Source of the DNA: Runella defluvii
GTDB lineage: Bacteria; Bacteroidota; Bacteroidia; Cytophagales; Spirosomataceae
Direction: 5' to 3'
DNA length: 64,000 nucleotides
Assembly (NCBI RefSeq): GCF_014195535.1
Contig: NZ_JACIBY010000012.1
Location: 182,911 to 246,910, forward strand
This document shows, piece after piece, positions 43,741 through 52,615 of this stretch. Under the pieces are notes generated by a model. It saw nothing but the letters and a program-made list of their open reading frames with translations, had not been told where the DNA came from and did no database searches. The position numbers and the translations under genes are program-made. Positions within the stretch are counted from its first letter, which is position 1; every line of letters begins with the position of its first letter.

Positions 43741-45393
43741 CTAGCGGGCGACATAAATTTTTACACTATCTATTTCGGCTTTGAATACATAATTATCGGC
43801 AACAAACTTGGCCAATTCGGGATAGTTTTGGTGCCCATATTTTTTGGGGTCATTCATCCAAATGGTTTTACTGGTAATGGCATCAACAAACACTTTTGGC
43901 TTAGTCCGTTGAAGGTCGTGTAGGTAACGTTGGTAATAGTCCGACTGCAAAGGATGTTTCATAGCACTCCGAACCGAATGGTTTTCGTTGACTCCTTGGG
44001 GCATTTGGGTTTCAACATGGTATTCACATGACCACCCCCAGACGGCCAAATAATCGCCTGGTTTTCCATATTTTAAGATAGTTTTACTAACATCTCCCAA
44101 TTCGTTTTGACGAGAATACGCAGTTTCATAAACATTAAGGGGGAAGTGATTGACCAGACGCTTAATTCCATCCCCCAAAAACACTAATTGAGTCAGCAGT
44201 ACCCCCCATTTCCAAATGGAAGGGAAGGTGAGTTGTTGGAGAAATAGCCCCGTCAACAAACAGCCAGGGATAATAAAGTACAAAAAATGGTGAGGGTAAA
44301 AGCTGCCCGTCCGTATAATAACCGCTATGACCATTAAGAAAAAACTGAACATCATCGGCCAAAAATAGTAGTTGCTTTTGGTTACTTTGGTTAGGACTGT
44401 TTTTGAAAAAAGCGTGAAAAAAAATACGAATCCAAGTACTAAAAATGGAACAAACCAATAGTTTAGCTCCGCAGTTTTTTTGTAAATGATAAAGGGAAAA
44501 CGTACCAAAAAAAGCCAGGGGCTTCGATACGACTCATCGTTAAAATGCACTTTTAGCTGTGCATTGCCCACGATGTAATAAAGGAAAAAGTCGTCAAGTA
44601 GCCCATTTACTTGCATGTATAATAACCATATCCCCGCTACGGCAAGTACACTACCAGACACAATAACTGCGTGAAGAACCCATTTTTTCTTTTTTAACAT
44701 AAAAAGCAACACCAAACTCCAAACACCAAGGATAAAAGCCAAGGGAATAGCTTGTATTTTGCATAAAACAATCACGGTGATTGAGACCCCAAAAGCAATC
44801 AATTCGGTGATGGTATAAGTTTTAAGATGCCCCCAGCGAACAAGAAGAAAGATGCAGTAGCTCAGTAAGATACTCGCAATTCCCTCGCTGTAATAATGAA
44901 TATAGTTGGCATCTTGGGCAAAACTAACAAAGGCAATCGTGGGGATAACGGCTAGTTGGGCTAGGTAGGTTGGTACTAAATAGTTGAGGGCTTTGTAGAG
45001 GAAATAAATGGCTGTTAACGTAACAAGCCAACTCAATACATGAGCAGTGTGAAAGTTGAGCGGAAAGCCCAGCAAATGAACAAGTGTCAAAAGATACGTA
45101 TTGATAGGCCCGCTGGTAGTTGGATCAAAAGAACGATAAATTAAGGGGTCAACTGTTAGCGTTAAGCCTTGAGCTAACATTTGGCTTTCATCGGGATTGA
45201 GAGGGAGGTTGTACAGAAAAATGGGCAGGCGCATAAATCCAGAAAAAAGGAAAAGCGCTGATATGAAAAAAAACTCACTAAAGGGGCGCTTCTTTAAAAT
45301 GAGCCAAAGGGTAAAGCTTCCTAAAAAAATATGTCCAATCAACCACCAAAAAATAGGAGAACCGCCGAAGTCGAGCCAACTTGAAAATTGCAT
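43741..45393 (-). CDS. GT-C-type membrane glycosyltransferase (family 39/PMT_2-like), copy 2
   Basis: This 550-residue paralogue of the neighbouring protein has the same topology and motifs: LPLNPDESQMLAQGL in the first loop, YRSFDPTTSGP, and in the tail AVWGWSCEYHVETQMPQG, IWMNDPKKYGHQNYPELAKFV. The separation is 47 bases, so the two are likely co-transcribed, copy 2 first. Divergence is greatest in the middle helices. The duplicate could add the same sugar to a second acceptor. Confidence 0.82.
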   Translation of the reverse strand: MQFSSWLDFGGSPIFWWLIGHIFLGSFTLWLILKKRPFSEFFFISALFLFSGFMRLPIFLYNLPLNPDESQMLAQGLTLTVDPLIYRSFDPTTSGPINTYLLTLVHLLGFPLNFHTAHVLSWLVTLTAIYFLYKALNYLVPTYLAQLAVIPTIAFVSFAQDANYIHYYSEGIASILLSYCIFLLVRWGHLKTYTITELIAFGVSITVIVLCKIQAIPLAFILGVWSLVLLFMLKKKKWVLHAVIVSGSVLAVAGIWLLYMQVNGLLDDFFLYYIVGNAQLKVHFNDESYRSPWLFLVRFPFIIYKKTAELNYWFVPFLVLGFVFFFTLFSKTVLTKVTKSNYYFWPMMFSFFLMVIAVIIRTGSFYPHHFLYFIIPGCLLTGLFLQQLTFPSIWKWGVLLTQLVFLGDGIKRLVNHFPLNVYETAYSRQNELGDVSKTILKYGKPGDYLAVWGWSCEYHVETQMPQGVNENHSVRSAMKHPLQSDYYQRYLHDLQRTKPKVFVDAITSKTIWMNDPKKYGHQNYPELAKFVADNYVFKAEIDSVKIYVAR

Positions 45394-45469
45394 AGAATAC
45401 GATTTGTAATCGCAGCAAAATAACGAAAAAATACTTTATTGATAAAATAAATCGGTATTTTGCTAAAAC

Positions 45470-45505
45470 AAAGAGCCATCGGAGGGTTTTCTCCGACGGC
45501 TCTTT
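45470..45505. terminator. terminator after the DUF4394 gene
   Basis: A 13-bp stem with one mismatch (AGAGCCATCGGAG / CTCCGACGGCTCT), flanked by A and T residues. It lies between the DUF4394 stop and the upstream end of the glycosyltransferase pair, both on the minus strand, so it probably ends the DUF4394 transcript. Confidence 0.75.
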
Positions 45506-45527
45506 ATAAGAATACTGTATCAGGAAA

Positions 45528-47057
45528 TTAAAACCCTAATCCCAAGGCCATTCCGCGAAGCATTGGGTTGCCTGGGATAGCGGCACCACCCGTTGCAGCA
45601 CCTGTGGTTAGGTTGACAGCATAAACGCGTGTTGTACCACCCGAACGGAGTAGCGCGTAGGCCATGCCACTCATGCCACCAATGTCAAAACCATTTCCAC
45701 TTTCGGCTTGGATACCAAGTGAACCTACAGGAACAAGTGTGCCGTTGTTTGGTGGGTTTTGGGTGTATAGCATGGCATTACCGCCCGTTGTTTCAATGTT
45801 GTAAAGGGTGGTCGTAGTAGCACCTGCAAAGTTGTTGGTATAAGCAGAAGCTGTCACACTTGGCGTACCTGGGTTGATGTTGCCATCTACGGCTGCAGTT
45901 GCGCCAGTATCGGGGTGTAAACGAAGGTTTTGGCCTGTGTTGCTCACGACGCGAATGCGGTCAACGGTTGGGTTAAAGTCAAATCCAAAATCTGTACCTG
46001 ACAAAGTAGAAGCAAATGGCCCTGCACCTACTACCGTGGCCGCGCCGTTTGAGGTATTGATGGTATAAAGGCGGCTAGTGCTTCCTAGTGCGTACAATTG
46101 ACCATTGGCAGGACGGAAATCAATCCCCAAAACCATTTCACCCGACTGCAAACCTGTGATGGCTTTCGTGATAGGCATTGGATTCATTGGGTTGAAAATG
46201 TGGAGGTTATTCGTATTGTCAACCGCGTAAGCTGTAGGCTCCGTTGGAATGGCAATACCGATAACGTTGCTAGGTAAGTCACCTAATTTCTGCATACGAC
46301 CTGTCATCAAATTGACTTGCTGTAATTCAGTGTTTCCGCCAAAAGTAACCGAAGCAATGGCGTTTCCGTCAGGAGCAATGTCAAATCCACCCACTGCAGT
46401 AATGTCTAAACCCAATGAGCCTACCTCGGCCAACGTACCGTTATTAGGTGGGTCTTGGCGATAAAGGCGGTCTGTGGCAGGGTCGATGTCATACAAAACA
46501 GTCGTAGTCACACCTGCTTTATTGTTGGTATAAGCACCTCCAGCAATCATTGCACCTGCTGCACCGTTGATGTTGCCATCTACGGCTGCTGTCGCACCTG
46601 TTTCTGGGTGAAGACGAAGGTTTTGTCCTGCTTCAGTAACAAGACGGATACGGTCAACAGTTGGGTTGAAGTCTAAGGCTACCATTGAACCATTGAGAGC
46701 AGGAGTAAACGGAGCAGTACCAATGGCACGTGCCACACCTGTCATCTGGTTGATAACATAAATGCGGCTACCGTCGCTGACACCGTACAACTGTCCCGTA
46801 GCTGGACGAAAATCAATGGCTAAAATACGTTCCCCTTGCATCAAGCCTGTGATACTGACAGTCGCAGTAGGGGCGTTGGTTGCCCGTACATTGAGGGCTA
46901 AAAGCTGATTAGATGAAGTCAAAGCGTAAAAAGGCGCATCGGGTAAAGTTTGAGGATTTGGAGCCATGCGGTGGTCTTGGCAGGCATTGAAAACAAAGAC
47001 CGCAACGATTGCCGCCATTGCAGAAAGGAGGAGACGTGATTTTGGTGGATAAGTCAT
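45528..47057 (-). CDS. lipoprotein with two DUF4394 domains
   Basis: This 509-residue protein has a hydrophobic leader ending in a lipobox (FVFNACQD, Cys near residue 26). Two homologous halves of roughly 230 residues follow. Both contain ILAIDFRPATGQLYG / VLGIDFRPANGQLYA, FNPTVDRIR and NLRLHP-TGATAAVDGNIN, so the gene has an internal duplication also visible at the DNA level. DUF4394 is believed to form a beta-propeller. Localisation at the outer or inner membrane is unclear. Function unknown. Confidence 0.88.
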   Translation of the reverse strand: MTYPPKSRLLLSAMAAIVAVFVFNACQDHRMAPNPQTLPDAPFYALTSSNQLLALNVRATNAPTATVSITGLMQGERILAIDFRPATGQLYGVSDGSRIYVINQMTGVARAIGTAPFTPALNGSMVALDFNPTVDRIRLVTEAGQNLRLHPETGATAAVDGNINGAAGAMIAGGAYTNNKAGVTTTVLYDIDPATDRLYRQDPPNNGTLAEVGSLGLDITAVGGFDIAPDGNAIASVTFGGNTELQQVNLMTGRMQKLGDLPSNVIGIAIPTEPTAYAVDNTNNLHIFNPMNPMPITKAITGLQSGEMVLGIDFRPANGQLYALGSTSRLYTINTSNGAATVVGAGPFASTLSGTDFGFDFNPTVDRIRVVSNTGQNLRLHPDTGATAAVDGNINPGTPSVTASAYTNNFAGATTTTLYNIETTGGNAMLYTQNPPNNGTLVPVGSLGIQAESGNGFDIGGMSGMAYALLRSGGTTRVYAVNLTTGAATGGAAIPGNPMLRGMALGLGF

Positions 47058-47164
47058 GACTTAAGTTAGTTTTGCTAGTTGGGTTGTACATTTATTTCTA
47101 AACTGTATGTATCTACGCAGAACTACCTTTTCTGGATTTAAGCGAAGGAGAAATTTTCAAAAAA

Positions 47165-47198
47165 AACCTCTCGAAAGCTCCAAGACTTTCGAGAGGTT
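47165..47198. repeat. palindromic repeat, 13-bp stem (AACCTCTCGAAAG)
   Basis: Stem AACCTCTCGAAAG / CTTTCGAGAGGTT with an 8-base loop, in the gap between the DUF4394 gene and the fucosidase-type gene. It belongs to the dispersed palindrome family and may act as a terminator. Confidence 0.72.
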
Positions 47199-47221
47199 GA
47201 CTGTAGTGCGCCGAAAATGTC

Positions 47222-49645
47222 TTAATATACTTCTACTTCGGAAATAACTGGGCAAGCTTTTGATTCTGTGATACTTACTCGTATTTTTTGAGTTGTAACA
47301 GGGGCAAGTTTAAGAATACGCTTGTAACCAATGGTCGTAGCGTTGGCGATTTTTTGCCATTGACCATTTTGCCAAGCTTCAACCGTAAATGCTTTTACCC
47401 GTTGACCCAATTGGATGTGTTCTTTCAACGTTACATATTTCACGGTTTGTGCTTTGACAAGGTCAATTTCTACCGAACCTGTGGTTACGTCATCGTTGGT
47501 TGTCCAGTAGGTATTTTTATCGCCGTCGGTGACGTTTGAGGCTGCATAATTCGCTACTTTACCACGGTGCGAGCTGGCCGTTGCTTTGGTTTTTAGGGCC
47601 AAATTGGTTTTAAACTCACGGTCAATCATCTCTTTCCAACCTGTCAACGCTTTGACGTCGTTTTCGTGAATCAAGCCACGGCGGTCGGGCGGAACGTTCA
47701 ATAATAAGGTTGAACCTCTTCCCACCGACGTGAGGTAGATGTCGAAAAGGTTTTCTGGTGTGCGAACTTTCTGGTCTTCTTTGGCATGATAAAACCAACC
47801 TGGACGAATGGAAACATCAACTTCGGCAGGAATCCAGTGCGTTCCGTCGGCCGAACCTGTATTTAACAATTTTTCAATTCCGCCTTTGCCTGCGTAGAGT
47901 GTATCAGGAGTGATTGAATTCCAGTTGGTTTCGCCCGCAATACCGCGTTCGTTTCCGACCCAACGCACCCCAGGACCCGCATCGCTGAAGAAAATTACTT
48001 CGGGGTTAAACTGACGTACCATTTGGAGCGTGGTTGGCCAGTCGTAATACGTCCGTCCATCAATGCGGCGTTTCTCGCGTGAGCCGCCGTAGTAGCCATC
48101 GCCTCCGTTGGCTCCGTCGAACCACATTTCAAAGATAGAGCCGTAGTTTTCAAAAATCTCTTTTAATTGGTTGCGGTAGTATTCTACGTACGCAGGTTTG
48201 CCATATTCGGGGTGGTTGCGATCCCAAGGCGACAAATACACCCCAAACTTCAAACCGTATTTTTTACAAGCCTCCGCTACTTCTTTTACCAAGTCGCCTT
48301 GTCCGTTTTTGTAGGGGCTGTTTTTGATGCTATGTTCGGTATATTTACTGGGGAACAAGCAGAAACCATCGTGGTGCTTGCTGGTCAAAATCGCTCCTTT
48401 AAAACCGGCATCTTTCAACGTTTTAATCCATTGCTCAACGTTGGTTTGGGTAGGGTTAAAAATAGAAGGTTTTTCGTCGCCGTAGCCCCATTCTAAATCG
48501 GTGAAGGTATTGGTAGTGAAGTGAATAAACGCATTTTGCTCCATTTCGTGCCAACCCATTTGAGCTTTTGTCGGCGTTGGGCCTACGGCTTTGGGAGGCA
48601 ATACGTTCGGAATGTCCAATACCACGTATTTTACCTTGGTGCGATGATGGGTATAGGTAACGTGAACGAGTCCATCGCTACTTTGGATGATAGCAGGGTA
48701 GCTAAATTCACCTTTTGGTTCATCTTCAAACACGTAAATATCGCGCCATTCTTTGCCGTCGGTTGAGGCAGCCAAGCGTAATTTCTGACGACCGTTTGAC
48801 CATTCTTTGCCGCGTGTTAAGGGGTTATAAACAATCAATTGCGTGCCGTTTTTGAGCGTAACGGCATCCGTGCCCGAGTTAGGGTTAGGTAATGAGGTGC
48901 CTGCTACTTTCGACCACGTTTTTCCGCCGTCACTCGACCATGTTTCTACCACTACATTTTGGCGACTACGGCAAAGTAACTGCAATCGGCCGTCGGGATA
49001 GGTAAGGATACTTGGCTGAATAGCTCCAAAAGAGCCATTGTCAATCATGATTTTTTGCCAATTTTTACCGTCTTTGTCGGTTTTTTCTAGGTAAACGTTC
49101 CAGATGTTTTCGTCATTACTCTCGAAACTCGTCGGGTGAAGGATGTCACCGTTGGCCAATTGCACCGATTTGTTTTTGATGGGGCCGAGAAAGCCTTCGG
49201 GTAGTTTTTCGGCCTTCGACCATGTTTTTCCATTGTCGGTTGAGGTCATCACCATGCCCCACCATTGGCGAGGATTGGGGCCTACTTTATAATAGAGGAA
49301 GAGTTTTCCTGCTTTGCTTTTGAACAAAACGGGGTTCCAAGTAGGGTGACGCGTACTGGCGTCCATCACGCCGTCCGCCATTTTTTTTGGCGCACTCCAT
49401 TTTCCATTTTTAGATTCTGACGTCCAGATACACACATCTGGGTGGCGTTCGTGGGTTCCTCCAAACCAAGTAGCCATCAAATGGTCTTTGCCTAATTCGA
49501 CAATGCTTGAGGCGTGGCATTCGGGAAAGGGAGCCGTTTCGTAGATAAATCCTTCTTTTATGAGCTTGACTGAGGGAGTTTGGGCTAGGAGAGAGGACGT
49601 AAACGCTGTGAAAATCACAACGAAATTGAGCAGTTTTAAGCGCAT
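47222..49645 (-). CDS. fused sialidase-like and GH29 alpha-L-fucosidase, with F5/8-type C-terminal module
   Basis: This 807-residue exported protein has a signal peptide (cleavage near LLAQ, residue 22). Residues about 25-345 form a six-bladed sialidase-like (BNR/Asp-box) domain, with Asp-box motifs STDNGKTW, SSDGGKTW and STDGKEW. Residues about 360-680 form a GH29 alpha-L-fucosidase barrel (HHDGFCLFPSKYTEHS; nucleophile Asp510 in MWFDGANG). The last 120 residues are an F5/8 type C-like beta-sandwich, often carbohydrate-binding. The N-terminal domain may be a catalytically different exo-enzyme of the BNR_2 class rather than a true sialidase. The fusion suggests joint trimming of fucosylated glycans. 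Confidence 0.9.
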   Translation of the reverse strand: MRLKLLNFVVIFTAFTSSLLAQTPSVKLIKEGFIYETAPFPECHASSIVELGKDHLMATWFGGTHERHPDVCIWTSESKNGKWSAPKKMADGVMDASTRHPTWNPVLFKSKAGKLFLYYKVGPNPRQWWGMVMTSTDNGKTWSKAEKLPEGFLGPIKNKSVQLANGDILHPTSFESNDENIWNVYLEKTDKDGKNWQKIMIDNGSFGAIQPSILTYPDGRLQLLCRSRQNVVVETWSSDGGKTWSKVAGTSLPNPNSGTDAVTLKNGTQLIVYNPLTRGKEWSNGRQKLRLAASTDGKEWRDIYVFEDEPKGEFSYPAIIQSSDGLVHVTYTHHRTKVKYVVLDIPNVLPPKAVGPTPTKAQMGWHEMEQNAFIHFTTNTFTDLEWGYGDEKPSIFNPTQTNVEQWIKTLKDAGFKGAILTSKHHDGFCLFPSKYTEHSIKNSPYKNGQGDLVKEVAEACKKYGLKFGVYLSPWDRNHPEYGKPAYVEYYRNQLKEIFENYGSIFEMWFDGANGGDGYYGGSREKRRIDGRTYYDWPTTLQMVRQFNPEVIFFSDAGPGVRWVGNERGIAGETNWNSITPDTLYAGKGGIEKLLNTGSADGTHWIPAEVDVSIRPGWFYHAKEDQKVRTPENLFDIYLTSVGRGSTLLLNVPPDRRGLIHENDVKALTGWKEMIDREFKTNLALKTKATASSHRGKVANYAASNVTDGDKNTYWTTNDDVTTGSVEIDLVKAQTVKYVTLKEHIQLGQRVKAFTVEAWQNGQWQKIANATTIGYKRILKLAPVTTQKIRVSITESKACPVISEVEVY

Positions 49646-49714
49646 GGGCGAATACGTGTGGTTAAAGTAAAAGGTAGATTTGGTTATGAGTGCGCAATTT
49701 ACCTTATTTCTACT

Positions 49715-51199
49715 TTACCACGACTTACAAATCCCAAAATATCCCCCAAAACTAGGCAAAAACAATTCGCCTTGGTCGTACGCCAATGAACCTTTGACAG
49801 AAGTTTTTGACCAACGATTCAGGCGTATTTGGGCCGAAACTAAACCCGAAAACTGATAAAAAGTACGCGGATTTACCCAGCCATAAGCGCCCAAATTTTG
49901 GCTATACGAAAACCGAGAGCGCACGGTAACTTGCTGTTTGTATTGCCATTCTGTGCCAATGTAGCCCACACGCAAACGGTTATTGGGGAAAAAATATCCA
50001 GGCGTCAAAACCGAATTGTTGGGCTGAATGGTCGCACGGGGGGCGATGAAGGGAGTGCCTAGGGTGAATCCATTGTACGACCAGCCTTCTAAGTATTGCC
50101 CATGATTAAAGTAATTGTCAGCTCCTTGGTATTTCGACGCTGTGCTGTATTGTTCGCCACTTTGGTTGGTGGTTGTGAGGTATTCAAGTACAATATGTTT
50201 GAGGAAAAGCGGATGCGTGCTTGAACTTTTGCGTAGCCAGCGTAGCCCCGTCAGCCCGTCAGGTCTATTCTGCAACGCGAGTCCAGAGGCATCTTCGTAG
50301 GGGTGTTGGTGGTAAAGCAACATTTGAAACTTCGTAGTTTTCCATTCAATACCAAGGTCGTAGCTGCCGAGGTGATTTCCAATGCGATTGGCTCCGTCGA
50401 ACGAATTGAAGCGGTCGTTGGAATAGTCATCAGGATACCGCCCCGTGACCAGTGAAAGGTAGTCTTGAAACGTAGTTGGAAGAGAACCGTTGACGGCCGC
50501 AGGCGAATTTTTTAAATAATCGGCATGACCTCCCCACTGAACTTGATGGTTGATTCCTGCATATAACCGAAGCGGCCAATGCGGTTTGCCAAATCGAACG
50601 TAGAATTGTTTTTGGTGAAAATAGGCTTGATTGATGTAAGAGGCCGTAAACCAGCCGTGGGCGTATGCCCCTTGAAAAGCCAGAATATGTTTCAGGAATC
50701 CCAGCGAAATGAACCCGTGCGTTTGAAGCTGAATTTTGGGAAAAGGCATGGCATTGCCCGACCACGCATAAAAACCCGAAGAAAGCGTGCTGTCGCCTAA
50801 ACCGATGACCTCACGTTGTCTGCCTGCTGACAGTTCTATTTGTTTCCATTTAAGTTTGGCATAAACTTCGGGCCACAGCAGGGTAGTGCTGCCTTGGGAA
50901 GGACCAAACGTACGGTTTGCCACAAAAAATGCCCCCGCTGCCCAGTCAAACGCCGAACGACGCGTCGAGTCTGTACGGTAATCGCGGTGCGGATTGACCC
51001 GTAATGTTACAAAAGGATTGGTTTGGGGAACCATTCCGTATTGATTACTTCTGAGCCAAAAGGGTGTCTGGGTTTCGGTAGCAAAAGCTGCGCCTGCCTC
51101 CAAATCGTAGGAAAACTGGTTGAAAGGCTTGTAAAGTTGGGCTTGAAGCGGTGCCCCAATGCCTAGAAAGATGAATATAAGGAGGTAAAGTAGCCGCAT
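49715..51199 (-). CDS. Wzi-type capsule assembly outer membrane protein
   Basis: This 494-residue exported beta-barrel protein has a signal peptide ending near PLQA (residue 20). It shares with the Bacteroidota capsule assembly Wzi family the early segment GAAFATETQTPFWLRSNQYGMVP and the strand-rich, aromatic-ended repeats through the rest. Family members tether capsular or exopolysaccharide to the outer membrane. No capsule synthesis cluster is visible next to it. It lies immediately downstream of the thiolase gene, separated by 130 bases. Confidence 0.82.
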   Translation of the reverse strand: MRLLYLLIFIFLGIGAPLQAQLYKPFNQFSYDLEAGAAFATETQTPFWLRSNQYGMVPQTNPFVTLRVNPHRDYRTDSTRRSAFDWAAGAFFVANRTFGPSQGSTTLLWPEVYAKLKWKQIELSAGRQREVIGLGDSTLSSGFYAWSGNAMPFPKIQLQTHGFISLGFLKHILAFQGAYAHGWFTASYINQAYFHQKQFYVRFGKPHWPLRLYAGINHQVQWGGHADYLKNSPAAVNGSLPTTFQDYLSLVTGRYPDDYSNDRFNSFDGANRIGNHLGSYDLGIEWKTTKFQMLLYHQHPYEDASGLALQNRPDGLTGLRWLRKSSSTHPLFLKHIVLEYLTTTNQSGEQYSTASKYQGADNYFNHGQYLEGWSYNGFTLGTPFIAPRATIQPNNSVLTPGYFFPNNRLRVGYIGTEWQYKQQVTVRSRFSYSQNLGAYGWVNPRTFYQFSGLVSAQIRLNRWSKTSVKGSLAYDQGELFLPSFGGYFGICKSW

Positions 51200-51294
51200 A
51201 GAGACATAAAGTTAAAGAAGACAACAATATGTACGATAAAATGGTCGCTCCAGTAACTTTATGTTTATGTTATTTTTTGCAAAAATGAAAAAAT

Positions 51295-51312
51295 CGGGTT
51301 GTGAGCAACCCG
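51295..51312. repeat. short intergenic hairpin, CGGGTTG-TGAG-CAACCCG
   Basis: A 7-bp stem with a 4-base loop upstream of the Wzi gene and next to a run of seven Cs. It is the reverse complement of the hairpin at 5487-5502, so it is a repeated element in this genome. Confidence 0.55.
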
Positions 51313-51329
51313 ACCCCCCCAATGTTTTT

Positions 51330-52538
51330 CTAATTGACGCGCTCAAAAATGGTGGCAATGCCCATTCCGCCGCCAATGCAAAGGGTAGAAAGACCAAATT
51401 GTTTATCAGAACGTTCCAACTCATCAATCAAAGTAGCGGATATAATAGCTCCCGTTGCGCCTAGCGGGTGCCCCAAGGCAATTGCTCCACCGTTGACGTT
51501 CACTTTGGTGTGGTCAACGCCCAATTGCTCCATAAAAAACAAAGGAATGGCGGCAAAGGCTTCGTTTACTTCAAATAAATCAATGTCATGGATGCTCATT
51601 CCTGCTTTTTTGAGCACTTTGTGGGTGGCTGGCACAGGCCCCGTTAGCATGATGGTTGGCTCTGAACCAACGATGGCGAAGGCTTTGATTTTGGCACGTG
51701 GGCGCAGACCGAGTTGGTCACCGATTTCTTTTGAACCAATCAAAAGTCCCGCGGCACCATCCACAATTTGTGAGGAGTTGCCTGCGTGGTGAACGTGATT
51801 AATTTTATCAATATCGGCATATTTCATTAAAGCCAAGGCATCAAGCCCCATGCTTCCCATCATTTCAAAAGCGGGTTTTAAGGCCGCCAAAGAATCAACC
51901 GTAGTGCCTGGGCGAACTCCCTCGTCGCGGTCGAGGAGGGTAATGCCTATTTCATCTTTATAAGGAACGAGTGATTTGGCAAAACGATTTTCCTTTTGGG
52001 CTTCTACGGCACGTCGGTAAGATTCAGCCGCGTAGCTGTCAACGTCGCGGCGAGAGTAGCCGTATTTGGTCGCAATCAGGTCGGCCGAGATTCCCTGCGG
52101 TACGATGTTATGACGGGCCACAATCTGAGGATTCATAAACAACGCCCCGCCGTCGGTTCCCATCGGTACGCGACTCATCGACTCTACACCGCCTGCAAGC
52201 ACCATATCGACTTGGCCTGACATGACGTAAGCGGCGGCTTGGTTGATGGCTTCTAAGCCCGACGAACAAAAACGGTTGAGTTGTACCCCTGCCACAGACT
52301 CGGCATAGCCTGCTTCAATGACGGCCGTACGGGCAATGTCGGCCCCTTGCTCGCCAACGGGCGTGACGCAGCCCATGATGACGTCATCGACAAAACTGGT
52401 ATCAAGTTGGTTCCGTTCTTGAATTGATTTTAAAACAGAAGTAAGCAGTTGAACAGGTTGAACTTCGTGCAAAGAACCGTCCGATTTCCCACGCCCGCGA
52501 GGGGTACGAACTGCGTCATAAACAAATGCTTCGGCCAT
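51330..52538 (-). CDS. acetyl-CoA C-acyltransferase (thiolase)
   Basis: This 402-residue thiolase condenses or cleaves 3-ketoacyl-CoA in fatty acid metabolism in the cytoplasm. The nucleophile Cys91 is in the motif NRFCSSGLEAI. The second catalytic histidine/cysteine motifs GGAIALGHPLGATGA and LSTLCIGGGMGIATIFE are intact. It looks closer to the degradative/FadA-like thiolases than to a biosynthetic AtoB, but the exact chain length is not evident. The start is ATG. No beta-oxidation partner genes lie directly beside it. Confidence 0.93.
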   Translation of the reverse strand: MAEAFVYDAVRTPRGRGKSDGSLHEVQPVQLLTSVLKSIQERNQLDTSFVDDVIMGCVTPVGEQGADIARTAVIEAGYAESVAGVQLNRFCSSGLEAINQAAAYVMSGQVDMVLAGGVESMSRVPMGTDGGALFMNPQIVARHNIVPQGISADLIATKYGYSRRDVDSYAAESYRRAVEAQKENRFAKSLVPYKDEIGITLLDRDEGVRPGTTVDSLAALKPAFEMMGSMGLDALALMKYADIDKINHVHHAGNSSQIVDGAAGLLIGSKEIGDQLGLRPRAKIKAFAIVGSEPTIMLTGPVPATHKVLKKAGMSIHDIDLFEVNEAFAAIPLFFMEQLGVDHTKVNVNGGAIALGHPLGATGAIISATLIDELERSDKQFGLSTLCIGGGMGIATIFERVN

Positions 52539-52615
52539 AGTTGAAGGGAGATGAAAATGGTATTAGACAATTTTTTGTAAATGTAATACAATCTTGTCAA
52601 CGAAAGAACCGCTTT

